A DNA stretch of 64,000 bases from Ornithinibacillus xuwenensis (GCF_039614845.1 NZ_JBDIML010000001.1:372001-436000); one strand, 5' to 3'. Shown: positions 7,946 to 17,046, counted from the first letter of the stretch. The notes: generated from the letters alone by a model not told the origin. Made by a program: numbers and translations.

Positions 7946-9061
7946 TTGAGCGAGCTGAAACGAACCCCAATCTACCCTGAATACGAGAAGCTTGGGGCAA
8001 AGACAATTGATTTTGGTGGCTGGGACTTACCAGTTCAGTTTTCTAGTATTAAACAAGAACATGAGAATACAAGAACGAAAGCCGGTTTATTTGATGTTTC
8101 TCATATGGGGGAAATTCTAGTAACGGGCCCCAAAAGCTTGGATTACCTGCAATACTTAACCACAAATGATGTATCAAAATTGATACCTAATAAAGCGCAG
8201 TATGCACTAATGTGCTATGAAGACGGTGGTACAGTTGATGATTTTCTAATTTATATGCTTGATGTTGATGAATATTTAGTAGTAGTAAATGCTGCAAATA
8301 CGGAAAAAGACTTTGATTGGATGAAACAGAATAACCATTATACAAAAGAGGAAGTAGAACTTAAGAATGTATCTTCTGATTATGTGCAATTAGCCTTACA
8401 AGGACCAAGAGCTGAAGAAATCTTACAAACACTGACCGAAACAGATCTAAGCTCTATTAAGTTTTTCAGGTTTGAGAGAGAAGTCCTCTTATCAGGACTA
8501 AAAACACCAGCATTGGTTTCCAGAACTGGTTATACCGGTGAGGATGGCTTCGAAATTTATATTACGAAGGATGCAGGGGCGAGTCTTTGGAATCGCTTAT
8601 TAGAAGCTGGAAGTGATAAAGGACTATTACCAATTGGTCTTGGAGCTAGAGATACACTTCGATTTGAGGCAAACCTGCCATTGTATGGTCAGGAGCTGTC
8701 TTCGAATATTACACCGATTGAAGCCGGATTAAATTTTGCTGTTAAGGTTAATAAAGAAGCTGATTTTATCGGCAAAGAAGTATTAAAAAACCAAGTAGAA
8801 AATGGCCCTACTAGAACATTAGTAGGAATTGAAATGATTGATAAAGGAATTCCTCGGCACGGCTATGAGGTATTTAGTGGTGAGGAAGAAGTAGGAATCG
8901 TTACTTCTGGTACACAATCACCTACCTTACAAAAAAATATAGGGCTAGCCCTGGTGAAAAAAGATTTTGCAATGGTAGGAACAGATTTAGATATTCAAGT
9001 GAGAAAGCGTAGATTGCGTGCTCAAGTAATTCCTAGACCGTTTTTAAAGCGGGATAAATAG
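7946..9061 (+). CDS. gcvT: Glycine cleavage system T protein (aminomethyltransferase)
   Basis: Transfers the methylene group from aminomethyl-lipoyl-H protein to tetrahydrofolate and releases ammonia. The 371-residue protein shows the family start LKRTPxY, DFGGWDLPVQFSSIKQEH and FDVSHMGE, the folate-binding region with GLGARDTLRFEANLPLYG, and a C-terminal barrel. I chose the TTG at 7946, 8 nt after AAAGGAG; the in-frame GTG at 7937 overlaps that site. First gene of the riboswitch-controlled operon. gcvH, encoding the H protein, is not in the window. Confidence 0.97.
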   Translation: MSELKRTPIYPEYEKLGAKTIDFGGWDLPVQFSSIKQEHENTRTKAGLFDVSHMGEILVTGPKSLDYLQYLTTNDVSKLIPNKAQYALMCYEDGGTVDDFLIYMLDVDEYLVVVNAANTEKDFDWMKQNNHYTKEEVELKNVSSDYVQLALQGPRAEEILQTLTETDLSSIKFFRFEREVLLSGLKTPALVSRTGYTGEDGFEIYITKDAGASLWNRLLEAGSDKGLLPIGLGARDTLRFEANLPLYGQELSSNITPIEAGLNFAVKVNKEADFIGKEVLKNQVENGPTRTLVGIEMIDKGIPRHGYEVFSGEEEVGIVTSGTQSPTLQKNIGLALVKKDFAMVGTDLDIQVRKRRLRAQVIPRPFLKRDK

Positions 9062-9074
9062 AGGAGGGAATAAA

Positions 9075-10424
9075 ATGGAATTTCGTTATTTACCAATGAC
9101 TGAAGCAGATAAGAAGGAAATGTTAGATACTATTGGCGTAAGCTCTACAGATGAGCTTTTTTCGGATATTCCTGAGAAAGTTAGACTAAAACAACCCTTG
9201 AATTTAAAAGCTCCTGTAAATGAGGCAGACTTAAAAAAAGAACTAGCAAGAATGGCGAATAAAAACGTAAATTTAAAGGAATATTCCTCTTTTCTAGGGG
9301 CAGGTGTATATGACCATTTCATCCCTTCCGTAGTGGATCATGTTATATCACGCTCTGAATTCTATACGGCATATACACCGTATCAGCCTGAAATCTCTCA
9401 AGGTGAGCTACAAGCAATCTTTGAATTCCAAACGATGATTTCAGAATTAACTGGAATGCCTGTAGCGAATTCTTCTATGTATGATGGTGGAACCTCATTA
9501 GCAGAGGCTGTGAACTTAAGTGCTGCACAGACCAGAAAGAAAAAAGTTATTGTATCAAAGGCAGTTCATCCTGAATCACGTGCCGTAATTGAAACGTATG
9601 GAAAAGGACCAAATCTTGAAATTGTTGAAATTGATCATGTAAATGGTAGAACAGATTTAGAGCAGTTGAAGAGGGAATTAGATGAAAACACAGCAAGTGT
9701 TGTTATTCAGTACCCTAACTTCTTCGGTCAAGTGGAGCCATTAGCCGAAATTAGAGAGATACTTAACCAACAATCGAAAACGATGTTCATCGTATCTAGC
9801 AATCCACTTGCTTTAGGCTATTTAACACCTCCAGGAGAATTTGGAGCAGATATTGTAGTTGGTGATACACAGGTATTCGGTATTCCGGCGCAATTTGGAG
9901 GACCACATTGTGGCTACTTTGCTACAACTGAGAAATTAATGCGAAAAATACCAGGTCGTCTTGTTGGCCAAACAACTGATGAAAATGGTATTCGTGGATT
10001 TGTATTAACGTTACAAGCTCGAGAACAGCACATTCGACGTGACAAGGCAACCTCAAATATATGCTCTAACCAAGCACTAAATGCACTTGCAAGCTCTGTT
10101 GCAATGAGTTCGATTGGCAAACATGGGCTTAAGAAAATGGCTGAGCTAAATATGCAAAAAGCTAGATATGCAAAGCAAAAATTAATCGATGCCGGTGTTA
10201 AAGTTCTTACAGAGGGAGCTTTCTTTAATGAATTCGTTATAAAGCTACCGAAGAGCGTTCAACTCGTGAATGATGCCTTGTTAGAAAAAGGAATTATTGG
10301 AGGTTATGATCTAGCAACTGCTTATCCAGAGCTAGATGGCCATATGTTAGTTGCTGTAACAGAAATCCGTACAAAAGAAGAGATTGACGCTTTTGTAAAA
10401 GAAGTGGGGGATAGTCATGTCTAA
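9075..10424 (+). CDS. gcvPA: Glycine dehydrogenase (decarboxylating) subunit 1
   Basis: The N-terminal half of the split P protein, 449 residues, typical for Firmicutes. With GcvPB it forms the PLP enzyme that decarboxylates glycine and loads the aminomethyl group onto the H-protein lipoyl arm. Family signatures include FLGAGVYDHFIPSVVDH, YTPYQPEISQGELQAIFEFQ and the glycine-rich AQFGGPHCGYFA. This subunit lacks the PLP lysine, as expected. It lies 13 nt after gcvT behind GAGGAGGG and overlaps gcvPB by 8 nt. Confidence 0.97.
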   Translation: MEFRYLPMTEADKKEMLDTIGVSSTDELFSDIPEKVRLKQPLNLKAPVNEADLKKELARMANKNVNLKEYSSFLGAGVYDHFIPSVVDHVISRSEFYTAYTPYQPEISQGELQAIFEFQTMISELTGMPVANSSMYDGGTSLAEAVNLSAAQTRKKKVIVSKAVHPESRAVIETYGKGPNLEIVEIDHVNGRTDLEQLKRELDENTASVVIQYPNFFGQVEPLAEIREILNQQSKTMFIVSSNPLALGYLTPPGEFGADIVVGDTQVFGIPAQFGGPHCGYFATTEKLMRKIPGRLVGQTTDENGIRGFVLTLQAREQHIRRDKATSNICSNQALNALASSVAMSSIGKHGLKKMAELNMQKARYAKQKLIDAGVKVLTEGAFFNEFVIKLPKSVQLVNDALLEKGIIGGYDLATAYPELDGHMLVAVTEIRTKEEIDAFVKEVGDSHV

Positions 10425-11877
10425 AAAAGATTTTCCATTGATTTTTGAACGTAGCAAAGAAGGGCGAGTGAGCTATAGCTTACCAGAACTAGATATTCCA
10501 GAAGTAAACTTGGAGGAAGAGATTACAGATCGATACGTCAGAAAAGCTGCACCTGATCTTCCAGAGGTAAGTGAACTGGATATCGTTCGTCATTATACAG
10601 GTCTTTCAAATCGAAATTATGGAGTAGATTCAGGATTTTATCCTCTCGGCTCCTGCACAATGAAGTATAATCCGAAAATAAATGAAGATGTAGCTCGGTT
10701 TGAAGGGTTTAGTCATATCCATCCTTATCAAGATCCTAAAACCGTACAAGGTGCTCTTGAGATGATGTATGATCTACAGGTATCGTTAAAGGAGATTACT
10801 GGCATGGCAGGTGTTTCCCTTCAGTCAGCTGCCGGTGCTCATGGTGAGTGGACTGGATTAATGATGATTCGTGCTTTTCATGAAGCAAATGGTGATTATA
10901 ATCGTACAAAGGTTATTGTACCTGACTCTGCTCATGGAACAAACCCAGCATCTGCTACAGTAGCTGGATTCGAAGCAGTAACAGTAAAGTCCAATGAAAA
11001 AGGTCTAGTTGATTTAGATGACCTAAAGCGAGTTGTAGGAGAAGATACAGCAGCTCTTATGCTTACAAATCCGAATACACTAGGGCTTTTTGAAACCGAA
11101 ATTCTTGAAATGGCAGAAATTGTCCATCGTGCTGGTGGAAAGCTGTACTATGACGGTGCAAATTTAAATGCAATCATGGGCTATGCTCGCCCAGGAGATA
11201 TGGGATTTGATGTGGTACATCTTAACTTACACAAAACATTCACTGGTCCACATGGCGGTGGAGGACCTGGTTCTGGTCCTGTAGGTGTTTCTGCTGAGCT
11301 TGAGCCATACTTGCCGAAGCCATTAATCGTCAAACAAGATAGCTTCTACACGTTTGACTATAATAGACCAAAATCAATCGGTAGAGTGAAGCCATATTAC
11401 GGTAATTTTGGTATTAACCTTCGCGCCTATACGTATATTCGTACAATGGGTGGAGAAGGCTTGAAGAAAGTAAGTGAGTATGCCGTATTAAACGCAAACT
11501 ATATGATGCGCAAGCTTGAAAAAGCCTATGATTTGCCATATACACAGCACTGTAAGCATGAATTCGTTCTTTCTGGTAGAAGGCAGAAAAAGCTTGGAGT
11601 ACGTACATTGGATATCGCAAAACGTCTGCTTGATTTTGACTACCATCCACCAACCATATACTTCCCGTTAAATGTGGAAGAAGCACTAATGATAGAGCCC
11701 ACTGAAACAGAATCAAAAGAAACGCTAGATGGATTTATTGAAACGATGCTAACAATTGCAGATGAAGTAGAATCAAATCCAGAGATGGTACAAGAAGCAC
11801 CACATAATACGATTGTGAAGCGGATGGATGAAACGACTGCTGCTAGAAAACCTATTTTACGCTATTACAAATCATAG
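10417..11877 (+). CDS. gcvPB: Glycine dehydrogenase (decarboxylating) subunit 2
   Basis: The C-terminal half of the split P protein, 486 residues, carrying the PLP site: the lysine in HLNLHKTFTGPHGGGGPG forms the Schiff base. Other conserved blocks are GFYPLGSCTMKYNP and AAGAHGEWTG. It acts with GcvPA in the cytosolic glycine cleavage complex, supplying one-carbon units as methylene-THF. Its start overlaps gcvPA, which implies coupled translation in equal amounts. A strong terminator ends the operon. Confidence 0.97.
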   Translation: MSKKDFPLIFERSKEGRVSYSLPELDIPEVNLEEEITDRYVRKAAPDLPEVSELDIVRHYTGLSNRNYGVDSGFYPLGSCTMKYNPKINEDVARFEGFSHIHPYQDPKTVQGALEMMYDLQVSLKEITGMAGVSLQSAAGAHGEWTGLMMIRAFHEANGDYNRTKVIVPDSAHGTNPASATVAGFEAVTVKSNEKGLVDLDDLKRVVGEDTAALMLTNPNTLGLFETEILEMAEIVHRAGGKLYYDGANLNAIMGYARPGDMGFDVVHLNLHKTFTGPHGGGGPGSGPVGVSAELEPYLPKPLIVKQDSFYTFDYNRPKSIGRVKPYYGNFGINLRAYTYIRTMGGEGLKKVSEYAVLNANYMMRKLEKAYDLPYTQHCKHEFVLSGRRQKKLGVRTLDIAKRLLDFDYHPPTIYFPLNVEEALMIEPTETESKETLDGFIETMLTIADEVESNPEMVQEAPHNTIVKRMDETTAARKPILRYYKS

Positions 11878-11885
11878 ACATGAAT

Positions 11886-11916
11886 AAACGCCTAAGGGTA
11901 TTCCCTGTAGGCGTTT
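11886..11916. terminator. Bidirectional terminator between gcvPB and yqhL
   Basis: AAACGCCTA (11886-11894) pairs with TAGGCGTTT (11908-11916), continued inwards by AGGG/CCCT with a single bulged G and a TATT loop. T-rich sequence follows on plus and an A-tract lies on the other side, so it can stop transcription from both converging genes. Confidence 0.88.
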
Positions 11917-11924
11917 TCTGTCTT

Positions 11925-12299
11925 TTATAAACCGTTTTTTACTTTTCCAGTCCATTTCTTAAATCCACCTTTTAATTGGTAGATCTCTTGATATCCTTTT
12001 TTATGAAGAAGCTGTGCAGCTCTACTAGATCGTGCACCACTTTGACAATAAAGATATACTGGTTTATCCTTACGAATTTCGATTAGGCGCTGCTTCATTT
12101 GTGTAACTGGAATATTTCTAGCACCAAGCACATGCCCGTTTTTGAATTCTTGCGGCTCTCTAACGTCAATTAGTTGCGCTTTTCGATATCCTTCACGAAA
12201 TTGTGTTTCTGTTATTGTTTTAAGGTAGCTACGTTGTCTCAGGTACCTAAATACCGATATAACAATAATTACAACAAGTGCTAATATAATATATTCCAT
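11925..12299 (-). CDS. yqhL: Membrane-anchored rhodanese-like protein (YqhL)
   Basis: One N-terminal transmembrane helix (YIILALVVIIVISVF) is followed by a single rhodanese domain: LIDVREPQEF, GARNIPVTQ, and the active-site loop CQSGARS with its nucleophilic cysteine near residue 85. It probably handles sulfane sulfur at the cytoplasmic face of the membrane; the substrate is not known. The frame begins TTG-ATG, and either could start behind GGGGGAA; I give the ATG. Monocistronic, converging with gcvPB. Confidence 0.88.
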   Translation of the reverse strand: MEYIILALVVIIVISVFRYLRQRSYLKTITETQFREGYRKAQLIDVREPQEFKNGHVLGARNIPVTQMKQRLIEIRKDKPVYLYCQSGARSSRAAQLLHKKGYQEIYQLKGGFKKWTGKVKNGL

Positions 12300-12336
12300 C
12301 AAATTATTCCCCCGTCTTTCACTTTTGTACTTTTAT

Positions 12337-12365
12337 ATTATAGGCTGAAACAAGTATTTTTTCAA
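12337..12365 (-). promoter_or_regulatory. sigma-A promoter of yqhL
   Basis: On the minus strand, -35 TTGAAA (12360-12365) and -10 TATAAT (12337-12342) are exactly 17 bp apart, about 38 bp before the gene. Confidence 0.75.
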
Positions 12366-12538
12366 AGTTTTTCTTCGGACAAGTATTACCAAGTGATGTC
12401 GAATAAAGTCGAGAAGTTATTTCTTTATCACGATGAGTAATGTCATTGCAATTTTAAAATTTATTCATTTTATTAGTTTTTAAAGAGTTTATCTTTAAAA
12501 TTCATTAATTACCTTAGATTTTTATTCTTTTTTGTTCA

Positions 12539-12614
12539 TTGACAAAAATTTAGTAATATGCATTTTAAACTATATATAGTGTACATTAAAAAACCCGAAC
12601 ACAATATGTTGTAA
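12539..12614 (+). promoter_or_regulatory. nrdJ control region: -35 element and two NrdR boxes
   Basis: Two 16-bp sites resemble the NrdR consensus: AAACTATATATAGTGT (12567-12582), nearly perfect, and ACACAATATGTTGTAA (12599-12614), weaker. Their starts are 32 bp apart, about three helical turns, which is the usual tandem arrangement for NrdR. A perfect -35 TTGACA lies at 12539-12544; the -10 (around 12562-12568, TTTTAA-like) is weak and next to box 1. NrdR binding would therefore be expected to block transcription of the reductase gene. I saw nothing else in 12366-12538, which is simply AT-rich. Confidence 0.75.
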
Positions 12615-12696
12615 TTTGTAACTGGGGTGTGATATCTTTATATTAAATAATTCTAGATTAATAGAATGAGAAATATGTCAAATGAGGAGAGATAGA

Positions 12697-15255
12697 ATGT
12701 CTACGGTTGTCGAATCAAGTACGAACATCAATGTGGAAATGCTGAATGAGGATATTAAGCTATTCCCACAGGTTCATCCAATAACACCAGATATGAAACT
12801 ACTACATAAGGGTGTATCAAGACTAGTCATGCTAGACCGTTATTCGTTTAAAGACACTGAAAAGAAAAGCCTGAAGGTTGGCGATTTTGTCGTTTTAACG
12901 GTAAAAGCTGATCCAAAATTTCCTGCTAGAGGTCTTGGGTTTATTCAATCGATTAATTGGGATAACAACGAAGCGGTTGTAAAAGTTGAACCAGAATATG
13001 CGTCTGTTTTGGACGGTGAAGAAGCAGAGACTGGGCTTGTAAAGCGTGGATTAGATGTCATCGATAAACCACTAGAGGTTTATTACGAGCAAATTGCGAA
13101 GCGAAATGCTACCGGTTTAGCAAGTGTGGAATCATCCGAAGCTCTTCAAAAGGATTGGTTTGAAAAATTTTATAAGGAATTATCAAACTTAAACTTCATA
13201 CCAGCTGGTAGAGTTTTGTATGGAGCAGGTGCGGATACCGATGTGACGTATTTTAACTGCTATGTGATGCCTTATGTGAAGGATTCTCGTGAGGGTATCT
13301 CTGAGCATAGAAAGCAAGTAATGGAGATCATGAGTCGCGGTGGTGGTGTTGGAACGAACGGTTCTACCTTACGTCCACGTAATGCTCTTGCAAGAGGTGT
13401 AAATGGAAAATCATCTGGTTCAGTATCCTGGCTGGACGATATCGCAAAACTAACTCATTTAGTGGAGCAAGGTGGTTCAAGACGTGGTGCACAAATGATT
13501 ATGTTGGTTGATTCACATCCGGACATCATTGAGTTCATCATCTCAAAAATGCAAAATCCAAGAATTTTACGTTATCTAATCGAAAATACAGAAGATGAGC
13601 AAATTAAGAAGTTAGCACAGGAAAAGCTTAAATTCTCTCCATTGACTGAAACTGAAACTGATCTTTATCAAGGTGTTTTAAATTATAAAAACATTCCTGG
13701 CCAAGGCGGATTCCCAAATTCAGTTTTAAAGGAAGCAGAAGAAAAACTACGTACAGGTGGAACATACTCCGTACACAATTCAGAATTCTTAACGGGAGCA
13801 AATATATCGGTATGTATTACCAAAGAATTTATGGAAGCTGTAGAAAATGATACGTGGTACGAGCTTCGATTCCCTGATGTAGAAAATTATAATGAAGCCG
13901 AAATGAAAGCATATAACGAGGAATGGCATCAAGTTGGTGACGTGCGCAAATGGGAAGAAATGGGATTTGGTGTTCGTGTTTATCGTCGAATTAAGGCTCG
14001 TGAGTTATGGAATTTAATTAACATCTGTGCAACATACTCAGCCGAACCAGGAATATTCTTTATCGACAATGCAAATGACATGACAAATGCGAAAGCTTAT
14101 GGAGATCAAGTTGTTGCTACCAACCCATGTGGAGAACAACCGCTTGCGCCATATTCTGTTTGTAACCTAGCCGCAGTAAACCTTGCTGAGATGGCTGATA
14201 AGGATTCTAATACCGTAAACTTTGAAAAACTAATGGAAACCGTAAGAGTTGGGGTTCGTATGCAGGACAATGTAATTGATGCGACACCGTACTTCTTAGC
14301 TGAAAACAAAAAGCAAGCATTAGGTGAACGACGTGTTGGTCTTGGAGTTATGGGTCTTCATGATCTACTAATTTATTGTGAAACTGAATATGGTTCCGAA
14401 AGTGGTAATGAATTAGTAGACAAGATCTTTGAAACAATCGCAACTACTGCTTACCGTGAGTCTATTGAGCTTGCAAAAGAAAAAGGTAGCTTCCCATTTC
14501 TGGTAGGAGAGACAAAAGAAGAAACGAATAATCTACGTCAAGCATTTATTAATACAGGCTATATGAAGAAGATGCCTGACGATATCCGTGAAGGCGTTCT
14601 TCAATACGGTATCCGTAATTCTCACCTACTAACAGTCGCACCTACTGGAAGTACTGGTACAATGGTTGGTGTAAGTACAGGATTAGAGCCGTATTTCTCA
14701 TTCTCTTACTTTAGAAGTGGAAGATTGGGTAAGTTTATTGAAGTCAAAGCAGATATTGTTCAAGAATATCTAGATAGTCACCCAGAAGCAGATTCCAATA
14801 ATCTGCCAGACTGGTTTGTAACAGCAATGGAATTATCACCTGAAGCTCATGCTGACACGCAATGCGTTATTCAACGTTGGGTAGATAGTTCCATCTCGAA
14901 AACCGTAAATGCACCAAAAGGCTATACAGTAGACCAAGTGGAAAATGTGTACAGAAGACTGTATCGAGGTGGTGCAAAAGGTGGTACGGTGTACGTAGAT
15001 GGTAGCCGTGATTCACAAGTCCTAACTTTAAAAGCAGAAGAAAATAGCTTTGAACAAACAGAACTGTTTGAAGATAGTAATGAGCCTAAAAAAGTAGTAT
15101 TGATGGATACCATTCAAGAACTTAAATCAACAGATGTAACAATTGGGTCAGAGGTTGGAGATACTTGCCCGGTATGTCGAGAAGGTAGTGTGGAGGATAT
15201 CGGTGGCTGCAATACTTGCACGAGCTGTGGAGCTCAATTGAAGTGCGGTCTATAA
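12697..15255 (+). CDS. nrdJ: Cobalamin-dependent (class II) ribonucleoside-diphosphate reductase
   Basis: Makes deoxyribonucleotides using adenosylcobalamin to generate the thiyl radical, so it needs neither oxygen nor a second subunit. About 852 residues. Visible are the redox cysteine in FNCYVMP, the active-site motif NPCGEQPLAPYSVCNLAAVNL with the radical cysteine, the phosphate-binding APTGSTGTMVGVSTGLEPYF loop, and a C-terminal zinc-ribbon-like tail (CPVC...CNTC..CG...CG) supplying reducing cysteines. I start at the ATG at 12697 because AGGAGAG precedes it; an in-frame ATG at 12682 overlaps that site. Not part of the B. subtilis order at this place. Confidence 0.95.
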   Translation: MSTVVESSTNINVEMLNEDIKLFPQVHPITPDMKLLHKGVSRLVMLDRYSFKDTEKKSLKVGDFVVLTVKADPKFPARGLGFIQSINWDNNEAVVKVEPEYASVLDGEEAETGLVKRGLDVIDKPLEVYYEQIAKRNATGLASVESSEALQKDWFEKFYKELSNLNFIPAGRVLYGAGADTDVTYFNCYVMPYVKDSREGISEHRKQVMEIMSRGGGVGTNGSTLRPRNALARGVNGKSSGSVSWLDDIAKLTHLVEQGGSRRGAQMIMLVDSHPDIIEFIISKMQNPRILRYLIENTEDEQIKKLAQEKLKFSPLTETETDLYQGVLNYKNIPGQGGFPNSVLKEAEEKLRTGGTYSVHNSEFLTGANISVCITKEFMEAVENDTWYELRFPDVENYNEAEMKAYNEEWHQVGDVRKWEEMGFGVRVYRRIKARELWNLINICATYSAEPGIFFIDNANDMTNAKAYGDQVVATNPCGEQPLAPYSVCNLAAVNLAEMADKDSNTVNFEKLMETVRVGVRMQDNVIDATPYFLAENKKQALGERRVGLGVMGLHDLLIYCETEYGSESGNELVDKIFETIATTAYRESIELAKEKGSFPFLVGETKEETNNLRQAFINTGYMKKMPDDIREGVLQYGIRNSHLLTVAPTGSTGTMVGVSTGLEPYFSFSYFRSGRLGKFIEVKADIVQEYLDSHPEADSNNLPDWFVTAMELSPEAHADTQCVIQRWVDSSISKTVNAPKGYTVDQVENVYRRLYRGGAKGGTVYVDGSRDSQVLTLKAEENSFEQTELFEDSNEPKKVVLMDTIQELKSTDVTIGSEVGDTCPVCREGSVEDIGGCNTCTSCGAQLKCGL

Positions 15256-15267
15256 AAAACTTTACAC

Positions 15268-15300
15268 AAAGGTTATCAAACGAAAGGTTTGATAGCCTTT
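15268..15300 (+). terminator. Terminator of nrdJ
   Basis: A 14-bp stem (15268-15281 with 15287-15300, one G-U pair) with a 5-nt loop, followed by a run of Ts (15298-15303) and TTTT. Confidence 0.92.
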
Positions 15301-15359
15301 TTTGTTTTAAATGCCATATTGTGTCGGGTTAAATGTGATAAAATTACTTCCATAATAAA

Positions 15360-15592
15360 TTATAAATTGTTATTTCATATTCTTAATCGAATAGGAAGAG
15401 GCACTTTGAATCATGAGGAGAAAAAAGATCGAATCAAGGCAGCACCGAAATAATGTTCAATAATGTATTTGGGATTTTATCGTAGAAGTGTGCTCATGGG
15501 TACCAGAAATTATCATGATTCCGTTTAGTACTATATGGTTGCTATGAGGGATATAGAGGTTCATTACTATATTGCAATAAGGGAGTAACATA
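15360..15592 (+). other. Unassigned 5' leader ahead of the HAD hydrolase gene
   Basis: No ORF longer than a 16-codon frame (from the ATG at about 15413) fits here. The segment has unusual structure for a simple spacer. A 9-bp perfect inverted repeat joins GAATCATGA (near 15408) to TCATGATTC (near 15513), a shorter GAGGCAC/GTGTGCTC pairing crosses it, and CTATAT/ATATAG lies downstream. It superficially recalls riboswitch leaders (GAGGCAC, CACCGAA) but I could not fit it to the lysine, Mg, Mn, cobalamin or SAM classes. No terminator was seen before the gene. Confidence 0.3.
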
Positions 15593-16264
15593 ATGATTAA
15601 AGCTGTTTTATTTGATCTTGATGGAACTTTATTAAATCGTGATGAATCCGTTAGACGTTTTATTGAGGATCAATATGAGCGATTTCATACAAATTTTAAT
15701 CATATCTCGAAAGAAACTTATATGTCACGATTTTTAGAATTAGAGCATCATGGCTATGTTTGGAAGGACAAGGTATATCAACAATTAACGTTAGAATTAG
15801 AAATTAATAACCTTTCAAGCGATTTTTTACTTGAAGACTACATGGATTACTTTAAACATCATTGTGTTCCATTTCCAAATCTACTTCACCTGTTAGAGGT
15901 ACTCAAACAGAAAAACTACCTGCTCGGTATCATCACAAATGGCATTGGAACATTTCAAATGAATTCAATAGAAGCGTTGGGTATGAAAGCATACTTTGAC
16001 TTGATTAAAATATCTGAGTGGGAAGGGCTTCGAAAACCGAATCCAGATATTTTTCATCATTCTTTAAAGGAACTAAAGATTTTACCTTCTGAAGCAATTT
16101 ATGTAGGCGACAGTCCAGTAAATGATGTGGAGGCTGCATACAATATAGGTATGATTGGTGTTTGGAAACGTCATATAGCGTATGAAAATTTTGCAACAAA
16201 TTATACGATTGACGATTTATTAGAGCTCCTAGTTCTGCTTCAAGAATTGGAGAGTAATAATTAA
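15593..16264 (+). CDS. HAD family hydrolase
   Basis: A 223-residue haloacid-dehalogenase-superfamily hydrolase, subfamily IA. Motif I DLDGTL supplies the nucleophilic aspartate, ITNG is motif II, the RKPNPDIF lysine is motif III, and GDSPVNDVEAA is motif IV with the Mg-binding acids. The helical cap lies between about residues 15 and 85. Substrate cannot be told from sequence; small phosphoesters such as phosphoglycolate or nucleotides are typical. GGGAGT precedes the ATG. It lies between nrdJ and a YdcF gene, outside the conserved Bacillus order. Confidence 0.85.
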   Translation: MIKAVLFDLDGTLLNRDESVRRFIEDQYERFHTNFNHISKETYMSRFLELEHHGYVWKDKVYQQLTLELEINNLSSDFLLEDYMDYFKHHCVPFPNLLHLLEVLKQKNYLLGIITNGIGTFQMNSIEALGMKAYFDLIKISEWEGLRKPNPDIFHHSLKELKILPSEAIYVGDSPVNDVEAAYNIGMIGVWKRHIAYENFATNYTIDDLLELLVLLQELESNN

Positions 16265-16306
16265 CTTGCTTCCTGTCATAATAACCAAATGAAAAGAGGT
16301 GCCCAC

Positions 16307-16918
16307 ATGCTAATTTCTTCCTTAGAACCAGAAAACCTCTCTGATGATCAAATGCGGACGCTATTATTCCGTGGGATTAGTGATGACCATCATAGTGGAG
16401 ACTGCATATTTGTTCCTGGGAGCAGTAAAGCAGTTCAATATCGATTGCCCAAGGCCGTACAATTATATCAAGAAGGTAGAGCTAGTAAAATATTATTTTC
16501 TGGTGGTGTAATTTGGGAAGGGGAATCTGATCCAGAGGCTATTTTGCTGAAGCAAGAAGCGATACGTCTTGGTGTTAAAGAACAAGATATATTAATAGAG
16601 GATAACTCATTGCATACGAAAGAAAATGTCCTAGCATCGTTGTTAGTACTTGATCGAGCATTCAATTTACATGAAATAGAGCGATTGATCTTGGTAAGCA
16701 CACATTATCATATGAGAAGACTACATTTGACCTTTAAGACTTATATGCCGAACTGGATTGATTACACACTCTGTCCAGCTAATGATCGCAATACGAGGGA
16801 AGATAATTGGAATTTATCGGAGATTGGCTTAGGGCGAGTAAAGACAGAAAGTGAAAAATTAATCCGATATGTAAAACAAGGTGTACTAGAAGATGCAGTG
16901 ATTGACCTTCTTTCATAA
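16307..16918 (+). CDS. YdcF/SanA-like DUF218 protein
   Basis: A 203-residue soluble DUF218 protein: FVPGSSK near residue 40, LFSGGV, EDNSLHTKENV and LILVSTHYHMRR match the YdcF fold, which is SAM- or nucleotide-binding in studied members; the physiological role is unknown. No membrane segment is present, unlike SanA or ElyC. The ATG at 16307 follows AGAGGTG by 6 nt; an in-frame ATG at 16289 is upstream of that site and is rejected. It lies 42 nt after the HAD gene and is probably cotranscribed. Confidence 0.8.
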   Translation: MLISSLEPENLSDDQMRTLLFRGISDDHHSGDCIFVPGSSKAVQYRLPKAVQLYQEGRASKILFSGGVIWEGESDPEAILLKQEAIRLGVKEQDILIEDNSLHTKENVLASLLVLDRAFNLHEIERLILVSTHYHMRRLHLTFKTYMPNWIDYTLCPANDRNTREDNWNLSEIGLGRVKTESEKLIRYVKQGVLEDAVIDLLS

Positions 16919-17046
16919 TTGAGAAAAAGCGCCTTATTTCGATGGGCTTCCTGTAAACACTTGTCTATATTCGTATTTTCTTGTATCCTCAATATAGAAA
17001 CACTTTTGCCTATGATAAAAAATATTCTATGAATCGAGGAGACATT

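Noticed and set aside
11414..11716. 100-codon minus-strand ORF inside gcvPB
   Set aside because: Antisense shadow of a highly conserved gene; no ribosome binding site and no domain pattern. The same holds for the other long antisense frames in accC, lpdV, bkdAA, bkdAB and spoIVB.
15395..15560. Possible lysine (L-box), Mg (M-box) or cobalamin riboswitch
   Set aside because: Single blocks such as GAGGCAC, CACCGAA and ATGGGTACCAGAAAT look suggestive, but the ordered conserved core of each class is absent, and no terminator or sequestered ribosome binding site is seen. Kept only as an unassigned leader.
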